Source of the DNA: Gammaproteobacteria bacterium LSUCC0096 | GTDB taxonomy: Bacteria; Pseudomonadota; Gammaproteobacteria; Pseudomonadales; Litorivicinaceae | Direction of reading: 5' to 3' | NCBI GenBank assembly: GCA_008087055.1 | Contig: VIEA01000002.1 | Coordinates: 106,163 to 170,162 of the forward strand | Length of the DNA: 64,000 bases | Shown here: positions 53,631 to 63,411 of the stretch, piece after piece | Position numbering within the stretch: position 1 is the stretch's first letter | How the letters are laid out: each line of letters begins with the position of its first letter | The notes under the pieces: generated by a model | Databases searched by the model: none | The model's input: only the letters and a program-made list of their open reading frames with translations | What the model was told of the DNA's origin: nothing | Position numbers and translations under genes: made by a program

Positions 53631-55510
53631 CGATTCAACAGATTTTTGAGTAGCTCAGATCCCTGATTATCGAGATTCTTTTTGAGCGCATCTTCGACCG
53701 ATGATTTTAATTTTTGCTCAGCAGCTTTCAGTTTCTCATTGGCTTGTTTTTTCAATTCTTCTTCAGCCGCTTTTGCAATCACCTTACTTAGTGCTTTTTC
53801 ATCGAGAGAGCACTGAAGTGATTCGTTACGCAATTGGCCTCGACAGGATAGCGGTAACGATACGCCTTTAAGTATTTCGGGCGCTGAACACGAACCAAGT
53901 ACGCCATCAGCAGGTACTTTGATAGTTCCTTGGATATTTGAAGCAGTGGAGACAAGGCTAATACGCCCTGTCCCCTGAATCATGAGATTGGCTACCGTTG
54001 CATCCATGGAGTCGATGACGGCGATCCCTTCTTGGAAATCTGCTTTGATAGCGAGTGTGTCAGCAGTATCAGCATTCAAACTGTTTTGTGTTGAAACTGT
54101 TTGGCAAATTGCATCGGATACGTTGAGTGGTCCCAAAAAGGCATTTTGAATTTTTACACGGAAAGGACCGGATACTGACGCCATCATCTCGTCGACAGTT
54201 CGTCCGGCTGCTCGCAAATCAAACGATGATTGCAGTGAGCCAGATAGCGTATCGAGTGGCTTTGAAAACTGAAATTGAGCTAATTGCAGCCCGTTGATTG
54301 TTCCCGTGATATTGGTTATCTGCGGCGCAATTAGGTGTGTTCCAGCTGCACGAAGCTTACCTCCAAACAACGTCGCATCTAAGCGACCTAGAGTTATCTC
54401 ATCTGATCCGACGCCGAGATCGACTCCGACTTCCGTTAATTCGCGCTGATCGATTGTTAGAGAGCCAATATCCAGTTTATAGGTCCCAGGTAAAACTGGT
54501 GGTGGGCTGGACTGTTGCGAGGGATGTGTTGAAGTATTCGTCAAATAGCCATCCAAGTTCAGTTGATCGGCTAAGAGCTCCAAATCGAGATTTAAGGGAT
54601 TTAAGTTAACGTCTACGCGTCCATCGATCGATGTTTCATCAAGTGTCATCGAAAATGGTTTCAGGCTCAGAAGATCATTGGATACTTTGAGACCGGTCTC
54701 AAGAGTGAAACGGTTGAATCGGTCGAGTTCATTGGTATCTGGGATCGAGAAATTACCTGCTCTGAGCCATTGCCTGAGTGATAACTCAGCCACTAAAAGC
54801 TGACCCTCTCCACTCACTTGTCCTGATTTGGCCGCACTTAAATAACCAGAGTAGTCAAGCGTTAACTCCCGCGATCTTAAAGCGATATTGCGTACAGTGA
54901 CCCCATCAAAGGTTGCCGTCGGAATAATTTCGGCATCTACTTCGAGCGGCGCTTGTTGTTCATTGAACTCAATGTAAGTCGAGAGATTGAGATTACTTGC
55001 CGTCGCTGGACTCAGAGAATCCACGGAAAAATTGAATCGACTTAGAGTCAAACCTGGGTGCAATCCGGTGATTTCGCCGTCTTGAACTGCGAGCTGCCGA
55101 ATGAGGATCGTCCGGTCTGCACTATTGGATGCGGTTTCTGTTTCAGATTGTCTTGAATCGCTGGCGCTGAAATCGAAACGGACTTTTGGTGAAATTGCCG
55201 TTAATTCGTCGATGACAACGGTATCGGATAAAGCTGACAAAATTGAGAGGGAACCCTGCAGTTGATCGGCTTCAAATGCCCAATTCGTAGAGCTTGCTTG
55301 GACATTTTCCACGGTAATTCCGAACCATGGCCAAAAAGTCCAAGCGATATTTCCGTCTAACTGCAGCGAGATTTGTTGTTTCTTTGCCGTATCGACTAAC
55401 GTTGGTTTGAGGTCATTTGGGTCCAGAATTTGGGTGATGTAGGCCACAGAAGCGGCAACAGCAACAACTGCAACCATCACTAGTAGAAGCAAAGCTTTGA
55501 AAATTCGCAT
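53627..55510 (-). CDS. asmA: AsmA family protein
   Basis: A 627-residue envelope protein. An N-terminal membrane anchor (residues 5-25, LLLLVMVAVVAVAASVAYI) is followed by DPNDLKPTLVDTAKKQ and IAWTFWPWFGI, conserved in AsmA, then long beta-rich repeats of the bridge-like lipid transport type. The C-terminal 70 residues are Lys/Glu-rich coiled coil. AsmA proteins affect outer membrane assembly and LPS level. First gene of the asmA-mutY-yggX run; divergent from hisB with 71 bases between. Confidence 0.9.
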   Translation of the reverse strand: MRIFKALLLLVMVAVVAVAASVAYITQILDPNDLKPTLVDTAKKQQISLQLDGNIAWTFWPWFGITVENVQASSTNWAFEADQLQGSLSILSALSDTVVIDELTAISPKVRFDFSASDSRQSETETASNSADRTILIRQLAVQDGEITGLHPGLTLSRFNFSVDSLSPATASNLNLSTYIEFNEQQAPLEVDAEIIPTATFDGVTVRNIALRSRELTLDYSGYLSAAKSGQVSGEGQLLVAELSLRQWLRAGNFSIPDTNELDRFNRFTLETGLKVSNDLLSLKPFSMTLDETSIDGRVDVNLNPLNLDLELLADQLNLDGYLTNTSTHPSQQSSPPPVLPGTYKLDIGSLTIDQRELTEVGVDLGVGSDEITLGRLDATLFGGKLRAAGTHLIAPQITNITGTINGLQLAQFQFSKPLDTLSGSLQSSFDLRAAGRTVDEMMASVSGPFRVKIQNAFLGPLNVSDAICQTVSTQNSLNADTADTLAIKADFQEGIAVIDSMDATVANLMIQGTGRISLVSTASNIQGTIKVPADGVLGSCSAPEILKGVSLPLSCRGQLRNESLQCSLDEKALSKVIAKAAEEELKKQANEKLKAAEQKLKSSVEDALKKNLDNQGSELLKNLLNR

Positions 55511-55581
55511 GACACCCTCTGTCGTCAGTCAGACCCAGTACCGCTATACTACGGTGTTTATAACGGCTTAAGGAACAGGCC

Positions 55582-56175
55582 ATGGCAGATCGTATTGCCT
55601 CAGTCGAACGAAATACATTAGAAACGCAGATTCAAATCAAGCTAAATCTTGATGGAACTGGTGTCGGTGAGTTTAAAACTGGCATTCCCTTTTTCGAGCA
55701 TATGCTTGATCAGGTATCGCGTCACGGATTAGTCGATCTACTAATTCAGGCAACCGGCGATCTAGAGATTGATGATCACCACACAGTGGAAGATGTTGGG
55801 ATTACCTTAGGCCAGGCATTCGCGGAAGCGGTTGGTGATAAGAAGGGTATGACGCGCTATGGCCACGCTTATGTTCCACTCGATGAAGCATTGAGCCGAG
55901 TTGTCATTGATTTTTCTGGTCGCCCAGGCTTGTTTTACGACGTGCCCTTCACGCGTTCAGTTGTGGGTGGCTTTGACGTTGATTTATTCCGGGAATTTTT
56001 CCAGGGATTTGTAAATCACGCCCAGGTCACTTTGCACATCGATAATCTGAAAGGTGACAATTCTCACCATCAAATTGAGACAGTTTTCAAAGCCTTTGGA
56101 CGTGCTTTACGGATGGCTTTGAGTCCAGATCCACGGATGAGCGGCATTATTCCGTCGACCAAAGGATCGCTGTAA
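55582..56175 (+). CDS. hisB: Imidazoleglycerol-phosphate dehydratase
   Basis: Sixth step of histidine synthesis. The monofunctional form of 197 residues lacks the N-terminal phosphatase of the E. coli enzyme. Manganese-binding His clusters are [11 protein letters not shown] and [28 protein letters not shown] lies just before the ATG. It leads the hisB-hisH-hisA-hisF operon; the 71-base upstream gap has a TATACT hexamer near 55543 but no clear -35. Confidence 0.96.
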   Translation: MADRIASVERNTLETQIQIKLNLDGTGVGEFKTGIPFFEHMLDQVSRHGLVDLLIQATGDLEIDDHHTVEDVGITLGQAFAEAVGDKKGMTRYGHAYVPLDEALSRVVIDFSGRPGLFYDVPFTRSVVGGFDVDLFREFFQGFVNHAQVTLHIDNLKGDNSHHQIETVFKAFGRALRMALSPDPRMSGIIPSTKGSL

Positions 56176-56817
56176 ATGACCCAAACAGTCGCCGTAATTG
56201 ATTACGGGTCTGGCAATTTGCATAGTGTGGCAAAGGCGGTAGAGCATGCAGGTGCATGTCGCGTGCTTGTGACGTCTGATGTAAACGAGATCCAATCGGC
56301 CGATCGTGCCGTGCTCCCGGGAGTTGGCGCAATGGGTGACTGCATGCAAGGGCTTCAAGATCGGGGACTTCAGTCCGTTGTACTCAATGTCATTCGTGAG
56401 AAGCCGTTGATGGGTGTCTGTGTTGGCATGCAGATCCTCACTGAGTTTGGTGAAGAGAGTGCTGGTGTCAACGCGTTAGGCGTATTTCCGGGGCACATCA
56501 CACAGTTTTCTAAATCCATGAAAAACCCACAGGGAGAAGCTTTGAAGGTGCCTCACATGGGTTGGAATGAAGTCCATCAACGGTCACATCCGATGTGGGC
56601 CGGGATTGATGACCGAACTCGTTTCTATTTTGTGCACAGTTATCGGTATGCCGATGCCAACGCAGACTGCGTCGTTGCCACTTGTGACTACGGTTCCCCG
56701 TTTGCGGCTGCACTATCGAAGCCGAATGTATTTGCTGTTCAGTTTCATCCAGAAAAATCACATGATGCTGGCATCCATCTTTATCGCAACTTTTTAACTT
56801 GGGACGGAACATGCTGA
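56176..56817 (+). CDS. hisH: Imidazole glycerol phosphate synthase, glutaminase subunit
   Basis: Class I glutamine amidotransferase that feeds ammonia to HisF. The 213 residues have the oxyanion PGVGAMGDC, the nucleophile Cys in GVCVGMQIL and the catalytic His/Glu in [11 protein letters not shown]. Its ATG directly follows the hisB stop and its end overlaps hisA by 7 nt. Confidence 0.96.
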   Translation: MTQTVAVIDYGSGNLHSVAKAVEHAGACRVLVTSDVNEIQSADRAVLPGVGAMGDCMQGLQDRGLQSVVLNVIREKPLMGVCVGMQILTEFGEESAGVNALGVFPGHITQFSKSMKNPQGEALKVPHMGWNEVHQRSHPMWAGIDDRTRFYFVHSYRYADANADCVVATCDYGSPFAAALSKPNVFAVQFHPEKSHDAGIHLYRNFLTWDGTC

Positions 56818-57542
56818 TTATTCCCGCTATCGATTTGAAAAATGGGACCTGTGTGCGCTTACGTCAAGGCCGCATGGATGATGCGACGGTCTATTCTGAT
56901 GATCCGGTGGCGACTGCTTCGCGCTGGGTTGACGCAGGTGCTGAACGTTTGCATGTGGTCGATCTTGATGGAGCTTTTGCGGGTAAGCCTGAAAATAAAG
57001 AAGCTGTTGCTGGCATTCTTGCAAAGCACCCGGATCTACCTGTCCAACTTGGTGGCGGAGTTCGAGATCTTGCGACCGTTGAAGCGTACCTGGAACTCGG
57101 TCTGTCATGGGTGATTATTGGAACACAGGCCGTCAAAGAACCCGAATTTGTTGCCGAAGCATGTAAGCAATTTCCTGGGCATATCATTGTTGGCGTTGAT
57201 GCCAAAGATGGTTGGGTTGCAACTGAAGGTTGGGCCGAGGCGAGTACTGTGTCAGCTGTTGATGTTGTGAAGCGATTCGCAGATGTTGGAGTGTCTTCCG
57301 TTGTTTATACAGATATTGGCCGCGATGGCATGCTGTCTGGTGTCAACATTGAGGCAACAGCTTCGCTTGCAAGAGAGACTGGGTGCCCAGTGATCGCATC
57401 AGGTGGTTTGAAAGGTTTAAGTGATGTGACCCAGTTAATGGAAGTTGAATCTGACGGAGTAATTGGTGCAATTACAGGCCGAGCGATTTATGAAGGCACA
57501 CTGGACTTAGCTGAAGCGATTGCGCTAACGGAGTCCAACTAG
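56811..57542 (+). CDS. hisA: Phosphoribosylformimino-AICAR ribotide isomerase
   Basis: Amadori isomerase of histidine synthesis, a TIM barrel of 243 residues from the ATG at 56811 ([20 protein letters not shown]). The catalytic Asp is in PAIDLKNG and the second in [13 protein letters not shown]-like earlier frame start at 56799 lies in hisH. Its stop shares one base with the hisF start. Confidence 0.96.
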   Translation: MLIIPAIDLKNGTCVRLRQGRMDDATVYSDDPVATASRWVDAGAERLHVVDLDGAFAGKPENKEAVAGILAKHPDLPVQLGGGVRDLATVEAYLELGLSWVIIGTQAVKEPEFVAEACKQFPGHIIVGVDAKDGWVATEGWAEASTVSAVDVVKRFADVGVSSVVYTDIGRDGMLSGVNIEATASLARETGCPVIASGGLKGLSDVTQLMEVESDGVIGAITGRAIYEGTLDLAEAIALTESN

Positions 57543-58303
57543 TGGGGTTGGCAAAACGCATCATTCCCTGTCTTGACGTCGACCAGGGCCGGGTTGTTAA
57601 GGGTGTTCAATTCGAAGATATCCGTGATGCGGGCGACCCGGTTGAGGTCAGCCGTAGATACAATCAAGAAGGCGCTGATGAAATTACCTTTCTCGATATC
57701 ACGGCGAGCCACGAGAACCGGGCAACGACTTACGAGACGGTTTCTCGAATGGCAAGTGAGGTCTTTATACCGTTAACTGTCGGTGGTGGCGTTAGGAATA
57801 CTGACAATATCCGCGATTTGTTGCTGGCTGGAGCCGATAAAGTATCGATTAATACGGCCGCAGTTTTTGAACCTGAATTTGTTAAAAAAGCCGCTGACAA
57901 GTTTGGCTCGCAGTGCATTGTAGTCGCGATTGACGCCAAGCAAGTTGAGCCTGATCGATGGGAAATTTTTACGCATGGCGGACGCAAGCCAACGGGTCTT
58001 GATGCTGTTGAGTGGGCAGTGAGAATGGTCTCTTATGGTGCGGGCGAAATTTTGCTGACATCGATGGACCGGGATGGCACACGCGATGGTTTTGATCTGG
58101 GTTTGACGCGATCGGTAGCAGATGCTGTCACTGTTCCTGTGATTGCGTCTGGTGGTGTCGGTAATCTCGATCATTTGGTTGATGGGGTGATAAAAGGCCA
58201 CGCTGAAGCCGTTCTTGCGGCGAGTATCTTCCACTTCGCGCAGTACACGATTGGCGAAGCGAAAGAAGCGATGGCTAAAGCTGGAATCGAAGTTCGACTC
58301 TAA
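57542..58303 (+). CDS. hisF: Imidazole glycerol phosphate synthase, cyclase subunit
   Basis: Forms imidazole glycerol phosphate and AICAR from PRFAR and ammonia. The 253 residues have catalytic Asp residues in [15 protein letters not shown] and VVAIDAKQ, and the phosphate sites GGVRN and SGGVGNL. GTG start. Its end overlaps convergent ctpA by 4 nt. Confidence 0.97.
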   Translation: MGLAKRIIPCLDVDQGRVVKGVQFEDIRDAGDPVEVSRRYNQEGADEITFLDITASHENRATTYETVSRMASEVFIPLTVGGGVRNTDNIRDLLLAGADKVSINTAAVFEPEFVKKAADKFGSQCIVVAIDAKQVEPDRWEIFTHGGRKPTGLDAVEWAVRMVSYGAGEILLTSMDRDGTRDGFDLGLTRSVADAVTVPVIASGGVGNLDHLVDGVIKGHAEAVLAASIFHFAQYTIGEAKEAMAKAGIEVRL

Positions 58304-59553
58304 CGAACGAGCAACTGAGATCCGCGCAAGAGGTTATACGCGTGCAAGAGTTGATTGTCTTCGGTCAACCGATCGACGATTTTGTCGCCGCTTCCCGACT
58401 GCTTGCTGGCATTCTCAAGATGCTTCGGCAAGTCTGCTTCTCGAATTCGAGTGTCAGATTCGATTAACGCTTCGCCCTCAGACACTTGAATCGTTGGTTG
58501 GATACCTGTCGCTTGAATCGAACGACCACTTGGCGTGTAGTAGAGAGCTGTAGTGAGCTTGAGAGCGTATTTATTTTCAAGAGCTAGAATCGTTTGTACT
58601 GATCCTTTGCCGAATGAAGGGGTTCCAATCAATACCGCGCGCTCGTGGTCTTGTAATGCGCCGGCAACGATTTCCGCCGCAGATGCTGAGCCGCCATTGA
58701 TGAGAACGACAATGGGCTCATTGGCCAGAACTGTGGCATTGGTTGCTTCATATTTCGAATCTAAAAACTCATCACGACCCTTTGTGCTGACGATCAAGCC
58801 CTCGTCAATAAAGGCATCAGTAACCTCAATAGCAGCAGATAAGACACCGCCTGGATTGTTTCTCAAATCAAGGATTAAGCCATTCAGTTCGCCTTGAGAT
58901 TGCAGATTGCCGATTGCTTTAATCAAATCGGGCCCCGTTCGATTCTGGAACTGTGAAATTCTCAGGTAACCAATACCATGCGGTAGCATGTCATGCTTCA
59001 CACTTGTTACGCGAATCACTGCGCGCTCGAGTGACACAGAAACTTCCTGAGGCTGACCTTCAACTTCTCGAAGAATACCGAGGGTGACTGCCGACCCTAG
59101 AGGCCCTCTCAGAATTTCGATGGCCTCTTGAAGACTGATATCTCGCACGGGCTCTTCATCAACATGCGTAATAATATCTTTTGCAAGAATTCCTGCGCGT
59201 GATGCTGGTGAATCATCAATTGGTGCGATGACTTCGATGAGGCCGTCGACCACGTCCATTTCAATCCCGATGCCGCCAAACGATCCAGATGTGGAATCGC
59301 GAAGACTCGAGACATCTCGTGGTTTGAGGTACCCCGAATGCGGGTCAAGCTTGGTTAGCATCCCGTTGATGGCGTAGTTCAAAAGTGTTTGGTCATCAAT
59401 CTCTTCAACATATTCGCCTTTGATGTGCTCGTAGACTTCGATAAACGCACGCAATGCATCCAAGGATTCGACATCAGACGGTTTGTCTGAGGCTTGGGTA
59501 GCCACTGACACGACTAGAAGAAAGCTCAGAATATTTTGATTTATTTTCATCAT
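58300..59553 (-). CDS. ctpA: C-terminal processing peptidase, S41 family
   Basis: A 417-residue periplasmic serine peptidase with an N-terminal signal sequence (to about residue 21), a PDZ domain near 85-165 ([23 protein letters not shown]) and the S41 catalytic core: the Ser in [14 protein letters not shown] and the Lys in [11 protein letters not shown]. CtpA trims peptidoglycan hydrolases and other envelope proteins; the neighbour EnvC, an amidase activator, fits. It follows envC by 4 bases. Confidence 0.93.
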   Translation of the reverse strand: MMKINQNILSFLLVVSVATQASDKPSDVESLDALRAFIEVYEHIKGEYVEEIDDQTLLNYAINGMLTKLDPHSGYLKPRDVSSLRDSTSGSFGGIGIEMDVVDGLIEVIAPIDDSPASRAGILAKDIITHVDEEPVRDISLQEAIEILRGPLGSAVTLGILREVEGQPQEVSVSLERAVIRVTSVKHDMLPHGIGYLRISQFQNRTGPDLIKAIGNLQSQGELNGLILDLRNNPGGVLSAAIEVTDAFIDEGLIVSTKGRDEFLDSKYEATNATVLANEPIVVLINGGSASAAEIVAGALQDHERAVLIGTPSFGKGSVQTILALENKYALKLTTALYYTPSGRSIQATGIQPTIQVSEGEALIESDTRIREADLPKHLENASKQSGSGDKIVDRLTEDNQLLHAYNLLRGSQLLVR

Positions 59554-59557
59554 GTTC

Positions 59558-60640
59558 TCAGTTTAACCATGAGCTTGGATTGACGGGCTTTCCATTTCGA
59601 GTCACTCCAAAATATAACGCTGTCACATCCAGACTACCTGTATTTCCAGCAATCGCAATCACTTGCCTTGCCAAAACGGCTTGACCAGTTTCGACTTTCA
59701 AGCTCTGGTTATGACCATAGATTGTTGCATGACCATCATTGTGGGCGATGACTACGACGAGTCCATAGCCGAGCAGATATCCTGCATAAGCAACTTTGCC
59801 GGCTTGTACGGCCTTCACTTCACTATTGTCCGTTGTACTGATGACAAGCCCTTGCCAGTCGCCAAAGCCGTCTTGTCGATTTTGCCCAAACCGTCGCAGG
59901 ACGCGTCCATCGACTGGCCAACGCATCTTCCCTTTGAGTGGTTCCAGTGCTGCGCCACCGGAGCCAAGTTGCAACGATTTAATTCTGCGATCAAGAGATT
60001 GAAGATCAGAATTTAAAGCATCTTCACGTTGTTGCTTGGTCTTCAGTTTGCGACTAATACTCGCGAGTAGTTGACGCTGATCGCGGGTTCTCTGTGATAA
60101 CGCATCGCGTGTATCGGTTAGATCGAGTAGGGTTTTTTGTGCAATTTGTGTGTTTTGTTCTTGCTCTAAAAGGAGTGAGCGAAGGTCGTTCGCTGTGAAC
60201 TCAATTGCACGAGCATTTTTCTGTCTGGCATCCAAAAGGAAGGGAAGATAGTCAGCGAGTTCATTGTCATTTGTGGCATCTGATCTCAGCGTAGACCCGG
60301 TCACGTAGTAGGTAACAAGTTCAGTCCGATATTGCTCGACTAATCCTTTCAGTTCTTGAGTGACTAGGCCAATGCGTTCTTCGGTTGTTTTTTGTGTTTC
60401 AGTTAACTCTCGAAGCAGTTGTTCGGAGGAGGAGATTTCACGAGTGAGTTTTTTTGATTCTGAGTTCAGGCGATTGAGCTCAGATTCAATAATTTTCAGC
60501 TTTTTCGTATCGAGCTGAACATCTTGTCGAAGGTTCTGGAGTTGTTGCTCAGCTCGTTGGCGTTGTTCTTCAGCATCGCGAATTTCGCTCGCCTGGCTTT
60601 GAATGCTCCAGAGAGCGATCAACAACCAGATGAGACGCAT
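59558..60640 (-). CDS. envC: EnvC-type murein hydrolase activator
   Basis: A 360-residue periplasmic protein: signal peptide (residues 1-17), long coiled coils (about 20-220, rich in Gln/Glu/Leu) and a C-terminal LytM/M23 domain (about 245-358) with GWQGLVI-like DWQGLVIST and YGHNQSLKVETGQ. The first His and the Asp of the metal site are not evident, as in EnvC, so it should activate amidases at the septum rather than cut peptidoglycan. Shares one base with gpmI. Confidence 0.9.
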   Translation of the reverse strand: MRLIWLLIALWSIQSQASEIRDAEEQRQRAEQQLQNLRQDVQLDTKKLKIIESELNRLNSESKKLTREISSSEQLLRELTETQKTTEERIGLVTQELKGLVEQYRTELVTYYVTGSTLRSDATNDNELADYLPFLLDARQKNARAIEFTANDLRSLLLEQEQNTQIAQKTLLDLTDTRDALSQRTRDQRQLLASISRKLKTKQQREDALNSDLQSLDRRIKSLQLGSGGAALEPLKGKMRWPVDGRVLRRFGQNRQDGFGDWQGLVISTTDNSEVKAVQAGKVAYAGYLLGYGLVVVIAHNDGHATIYGHNQSLKVETGQAVLARQVIAIAGNTGSLDVTALYFGVTRNGKPVNPSSWLN

Positions 60641-62169
60641 CAGAATTTAAGTAGCGACCGGCCGGTCATTTCTGCGGGTTGGTCTAAGCCAAGCAGTGCG
60701 AGCACTGTTGGTGCTACGTCACGTAATGCTCCTGCCGATAGACCCGACGCGTTGACAGGATTTGCGCCCAACCAAATTGGTACGGGTCCTGTGGTGTGTG
60801 CGGTAAATGGCTGTCCGTTATCAGGATTGACCATCTGCTCAGCATTTCCATGGTCAGCGGTGATAAGGCATGCCCCTCCCACTGAATCGCATGCTTCCAG
60901 TACACGCCCAACTGATTGGTCGAGTACTTCAACTGCTTTAACGGCGGCATCAAAATTACCGGTATGGCCAACCATGTCGCCATTTGCGTAGTTGCACACA
61001 ATCAAATCGAATTTCTGCGATGAGATGGCATCAACAAGGTACTCTGTGACTTCAGGAGCGCTCATCGCAGGCTGCAAATCATAAGTCGCAACTTTGGGAG
61101 ACGGAATGAGTTCGCGGTGCTCCCCATGAACCAGGCCTTCTTTACCACCGCTGAAGAAAAATGTGACGTGCGCATACTTTTCAGTTTCTGCGATACGTAA
61201 TTGCGATAAACCTGCCTCTGAGACAACCTCACCTAAAGTATTTATGAGGGTCTCAGGCGGGAAGGCCACATGAACATCCAGATCATCAGCATATCTTGTG
61301 AGTGTGGAAACAGAGACTTCTTGAATCCAGTTCGGACGATTAAGTTCGGGAAGTGTTTTTGCTGTTAGAGCTTTTGTGATTTGTCGTGCGCGATCGGCCC
61401 TGAAGTTCATAACAATGACGATATCCTCAGGGCGCATTTCCCATGATTCACCAAGGCGTGTTGCCTTAACGAACTCGTCGTTTTCACCACGCTGATAGGC
61501 TTGTTGAAGGCCTTCGACAGCTGTCCCGGCTGAAAACTCTGCCTGGCTTTGTGTGATGAGATCAAACGCACTTTGAATACGGTCCCAATTATTGTCGCGA
61601 TCCATCGCGTAGTATCGGCCGCAAAGGCTTGAGAACTTATAATTGGTATGTACAGTTTCAAGCCGTTGGAATCGAACCAGTGATGGCTCTGCTGATTGCG
61701 GAGGCATATCGCGACCATCTAAAAATGCATGCAGGCGGGTCATCGGTACGCCGAGCGAATCCGCGAGGCCGATCATTGCTTCAATATGATCTTCGTGGCT
61801 GTGGACGCCGCCTGGACTCAATAGACCAAGGATATGAAGAGTCCCGCCCTGGGCCTTTGCTTGTCGGCAAGCGCTGACCAAAACTTCATTCGTATCGAAG
61901 TCGCCTTCGTCGATAGCTTTGCTGATCCGGGTGAAATCTTGGTACACGATCCGGCCAGTTCCGAGATTCATGTGACCCACTTCTGAATTACCCATCTGGC
62001 CTTTTGGAAGACCGACTGCCTCCCCTGATGTCTCTAATTGCGCACTAGGAGCATTTTTAGTCAGATGGTCAAATGTTGGAGTCTTTGCATGATGAATGGC
62101 ATTGTCATCCGCCGCTTCGCGGAGACCGAAGCCATCCAAAATCAACAGTACAACGGGTTTAGGTCTCAT
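60640..62169 (-). CDS. gpmI: 2,3-bisphosphoglycerate-independent phosphoglycerate mutase
   Basis: Interconverts 3- and 2-phosphoglycerate in glycolysis/gluconeogenesis. The 509 residues have the metal ligand Asp12 in LILDGFGLR, the phosphorylated Ser62 in MGNSEVGHMNLG, DGRDMPP, and the C-terminal NYANGDMVGHTGN and TADHGNAEQM. It leads the gpmI-envC-ctpA run, an order shared with Pseudomonas. Confidence 0.97.
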   Translation of the reverse strand: MRPKPVVLLILDGFGLREAADDNAIHHAKTPTFDHLTKNAPSAQLETSGEAVGLPKGQMGNSEVGHMNLGTGRIVYQDFTRISKAIDEGDFDTNEVLVSACRQAKAQGGTLHILGLLSPGGVHSHEDHIEAMIGLADSLGVPMTRLHAFLDGRDMPPQSAEPSLVRFQRLETVHTNYKFSSLCGRYYAMDRDNNWDRIQSAFDLITQSQAEFSAGTAVEGLQQAYQRGENDEFVKATRLGESWEMRPEDIVIVMNFRADRARQITKALTAKTLPELNRPNWIQEVSVSTLTRYADDLDVHVAFPPETLINTLGEVVSEAGLSQLRIAETEKYAHVTFFFSGGKEGLVHGEHRELIPSPKVATYDLQPAMSAPEVTEYLVDAISSQKFDLIVCNYANGDMVGHTGNFDAAVKAVEVLDQSVGRVLEACDSVGGACLITADHGNAEQMVNPDNGQPFTAHTTGPVPIWLGANPVNASGLSAGALRDVAPTVLALLGLDQPAEMTGRSLLKF

Positions 62170-62292
62170 TTAATGGTCCAGAATTCATCGAATCTTACGG
62201 ATCTAGGCAAGGATCTGACGAGGGACCCGTGACTTCGTCAGCGACATCATTATACTCGACGACTCAATTTGGATCACGGTCTCTCATCATTT

Positions 62293-62718
62293 ATGCAGGA
62301 TTTTATCGGATTTGCTCAGGAAAACTGGGCCCTTATGGTGTTATGGGTCTCTGCGGCCGCAACGCTGTACTACACGGAAACAAAAAAAGCGGGCAAATCA
62401 GTGAATACAACTGAAGCGACACGGATGATTAATCGTGAAAACGCGCTCATCCTTGATATCCGCGAGCAAAAAGACTTTACGCAAGGTCATATTGCAGGCG
62501 CTTATAATCTTCCTGCGAGTGTTTTTGATAAAAAGGTCTCTGAGATTGATCGTCATAAAACACATCCGGTGATCGTCGTTTGCAAAATGGGTACTTCTGC
62601 AGGATCAATTGCTAAAACACTTAAAAAACGCGGTTTTGAAAACGTCGTGCGTCTGGCTGGTGGTATGTCTGAATGGACGGCAGCCTCTTTGCCGACCAAG
62701 AAAGGAAAATCATCATGA
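62293..62718 (+). CDS. Membrane-anchored rhodanese-like protein
   Basis: A 141-residue protein from the ATG at 62293 (an upstream TTG at 62269 is possible). One N-terminal helix (WALMVLWVSAAATLYY) precedes a rhodanese domain with LILDIREQKDFTQGHIAGAYNLP and the active-site Cys in VVCKMGTSAGS. It may carry sulfur on that Cys. The rhodanese-grxC-secB order is conserved; its stop overlaps grxC (ATGA). Confidence 0.9.
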   Translation: MQDFIGFAQENWALMVLWVSAAATLYYTETKKAGKSVNTTEATRMINRENALILDIREQKDFTQGHIAGAYNLPASVFDKKVSEIDRHKTHPVIVVCKMGTSAGSIAKTLKKRGFENVVRLAGGMSEWTAASLPTKKGKSS

Positions 62719-62984
62719 GCAAAGTGGTTATGTATACCACTGGAATTTGCCCATTTTGCATTATGGCCAAGCGAATCTTTGATGATTTGAATGTGGCCTA
62801 TGAAGAAATTCGGGTGGATAAGCACCCTGAAAAGCGTCAAGAGATGATGAAAATCACCAATCGACGCACAGTGCCTCAAGTATTCATCGGCGACCGACAT
62901 GTAGGTGGTTGTGATGATACGCAGGACGCGCTCCGCTCGGGGCAACTTAAAGAATGGTTAAAGGAAGCAGGTATTCATGTCTGA
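62715..62984 (+). CDS. grxC: Glutaredoxin 3
   Basis: An 89-residue dithiol glutaredoxin with active site Cys12-Pro-Phe-Cys15 (CPYC in E. coli), TVPQVFIG with the cis-Pro, and GGCDD for glutathione binding. It uses glutathione, whose synthesis starts with GshA encoded in this window. The ATG at 62715 is coupled to the rhodanese gene, and the end overlaps secB by 8 nt. Confidence 0.95.
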   Translation: MSKVVMYTTGICPFCIMAKRIFDDLNVAYEEIRVDKHPEKRQEMMKITNRRTVPQVFIGDRHVGGCDDTQDALRSGQLKEWLKEAGIHV

Positions 62985-63411
62985 AGAAGTAGCACAGAAT
63001 TTTTCGATCGCTCGAGTTTACACGAAGGATTTATCGCTCGAGTCACCAAAAGCGCCAGAGATCTTTGAAAAACAATGGAATCCAAAGCTCGGACTTGAGG
63101 TAGATGTAACCAACCAAAAGCTGAATGACACGTTATATGAAGTCGTGTTGAAGCTTGGTGTTACAGTGAAAACAGACGATGAAGTTGCCTTTCTTATCGA
63201 GATTCAACAAGCAGGCGTATTTGTTTTGCAAGGATTTGATGAGGCTACGGTTGAGCACGTTTTGGGCTCAATGTGTCCGAATATTTTATTCCCCTATGCA
63301 CGCGAGACAATTGATTCATTGGCCGTGAAAGCGACATTCCCTGCGCCAATGCTTGCACCAATTAATTTTGATGCGCTTCTCGAGCAGCGTAAGCAACAAA
63401 CAACGAACTAA
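62977..63411 (+). CDS. secB: Protein-export chaperone SecB
   Basis: A 144-residue tetrameric chaperone that keeps preproteins unfolded and hands them to SecA. Conserved: FSIARVYTKDLSLESPKAP (in part), EVVLKLGVTV, QAGVF and the C-terminal block CPNILFPYARETIDSLAVKATFPA in segments. GGTATTC precedes the ATG weakly; translation is probably coupled to grxC. Its stop overlaps ntrC by 4 nt. Confidence 0.96.
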   Translation: MSEEVAQNFSIARVYTKDLSLESPKAPEIFEKQWNPKLGLEVDVTNQKLNDTLYEVVLKLGVTVKTDDEVAFLIEIQQAGVFVLQGFDEATVEHVLGSMCPNILFPYARETIDSLAVKATFPAPMLAPINFDALLEQRKQQTTN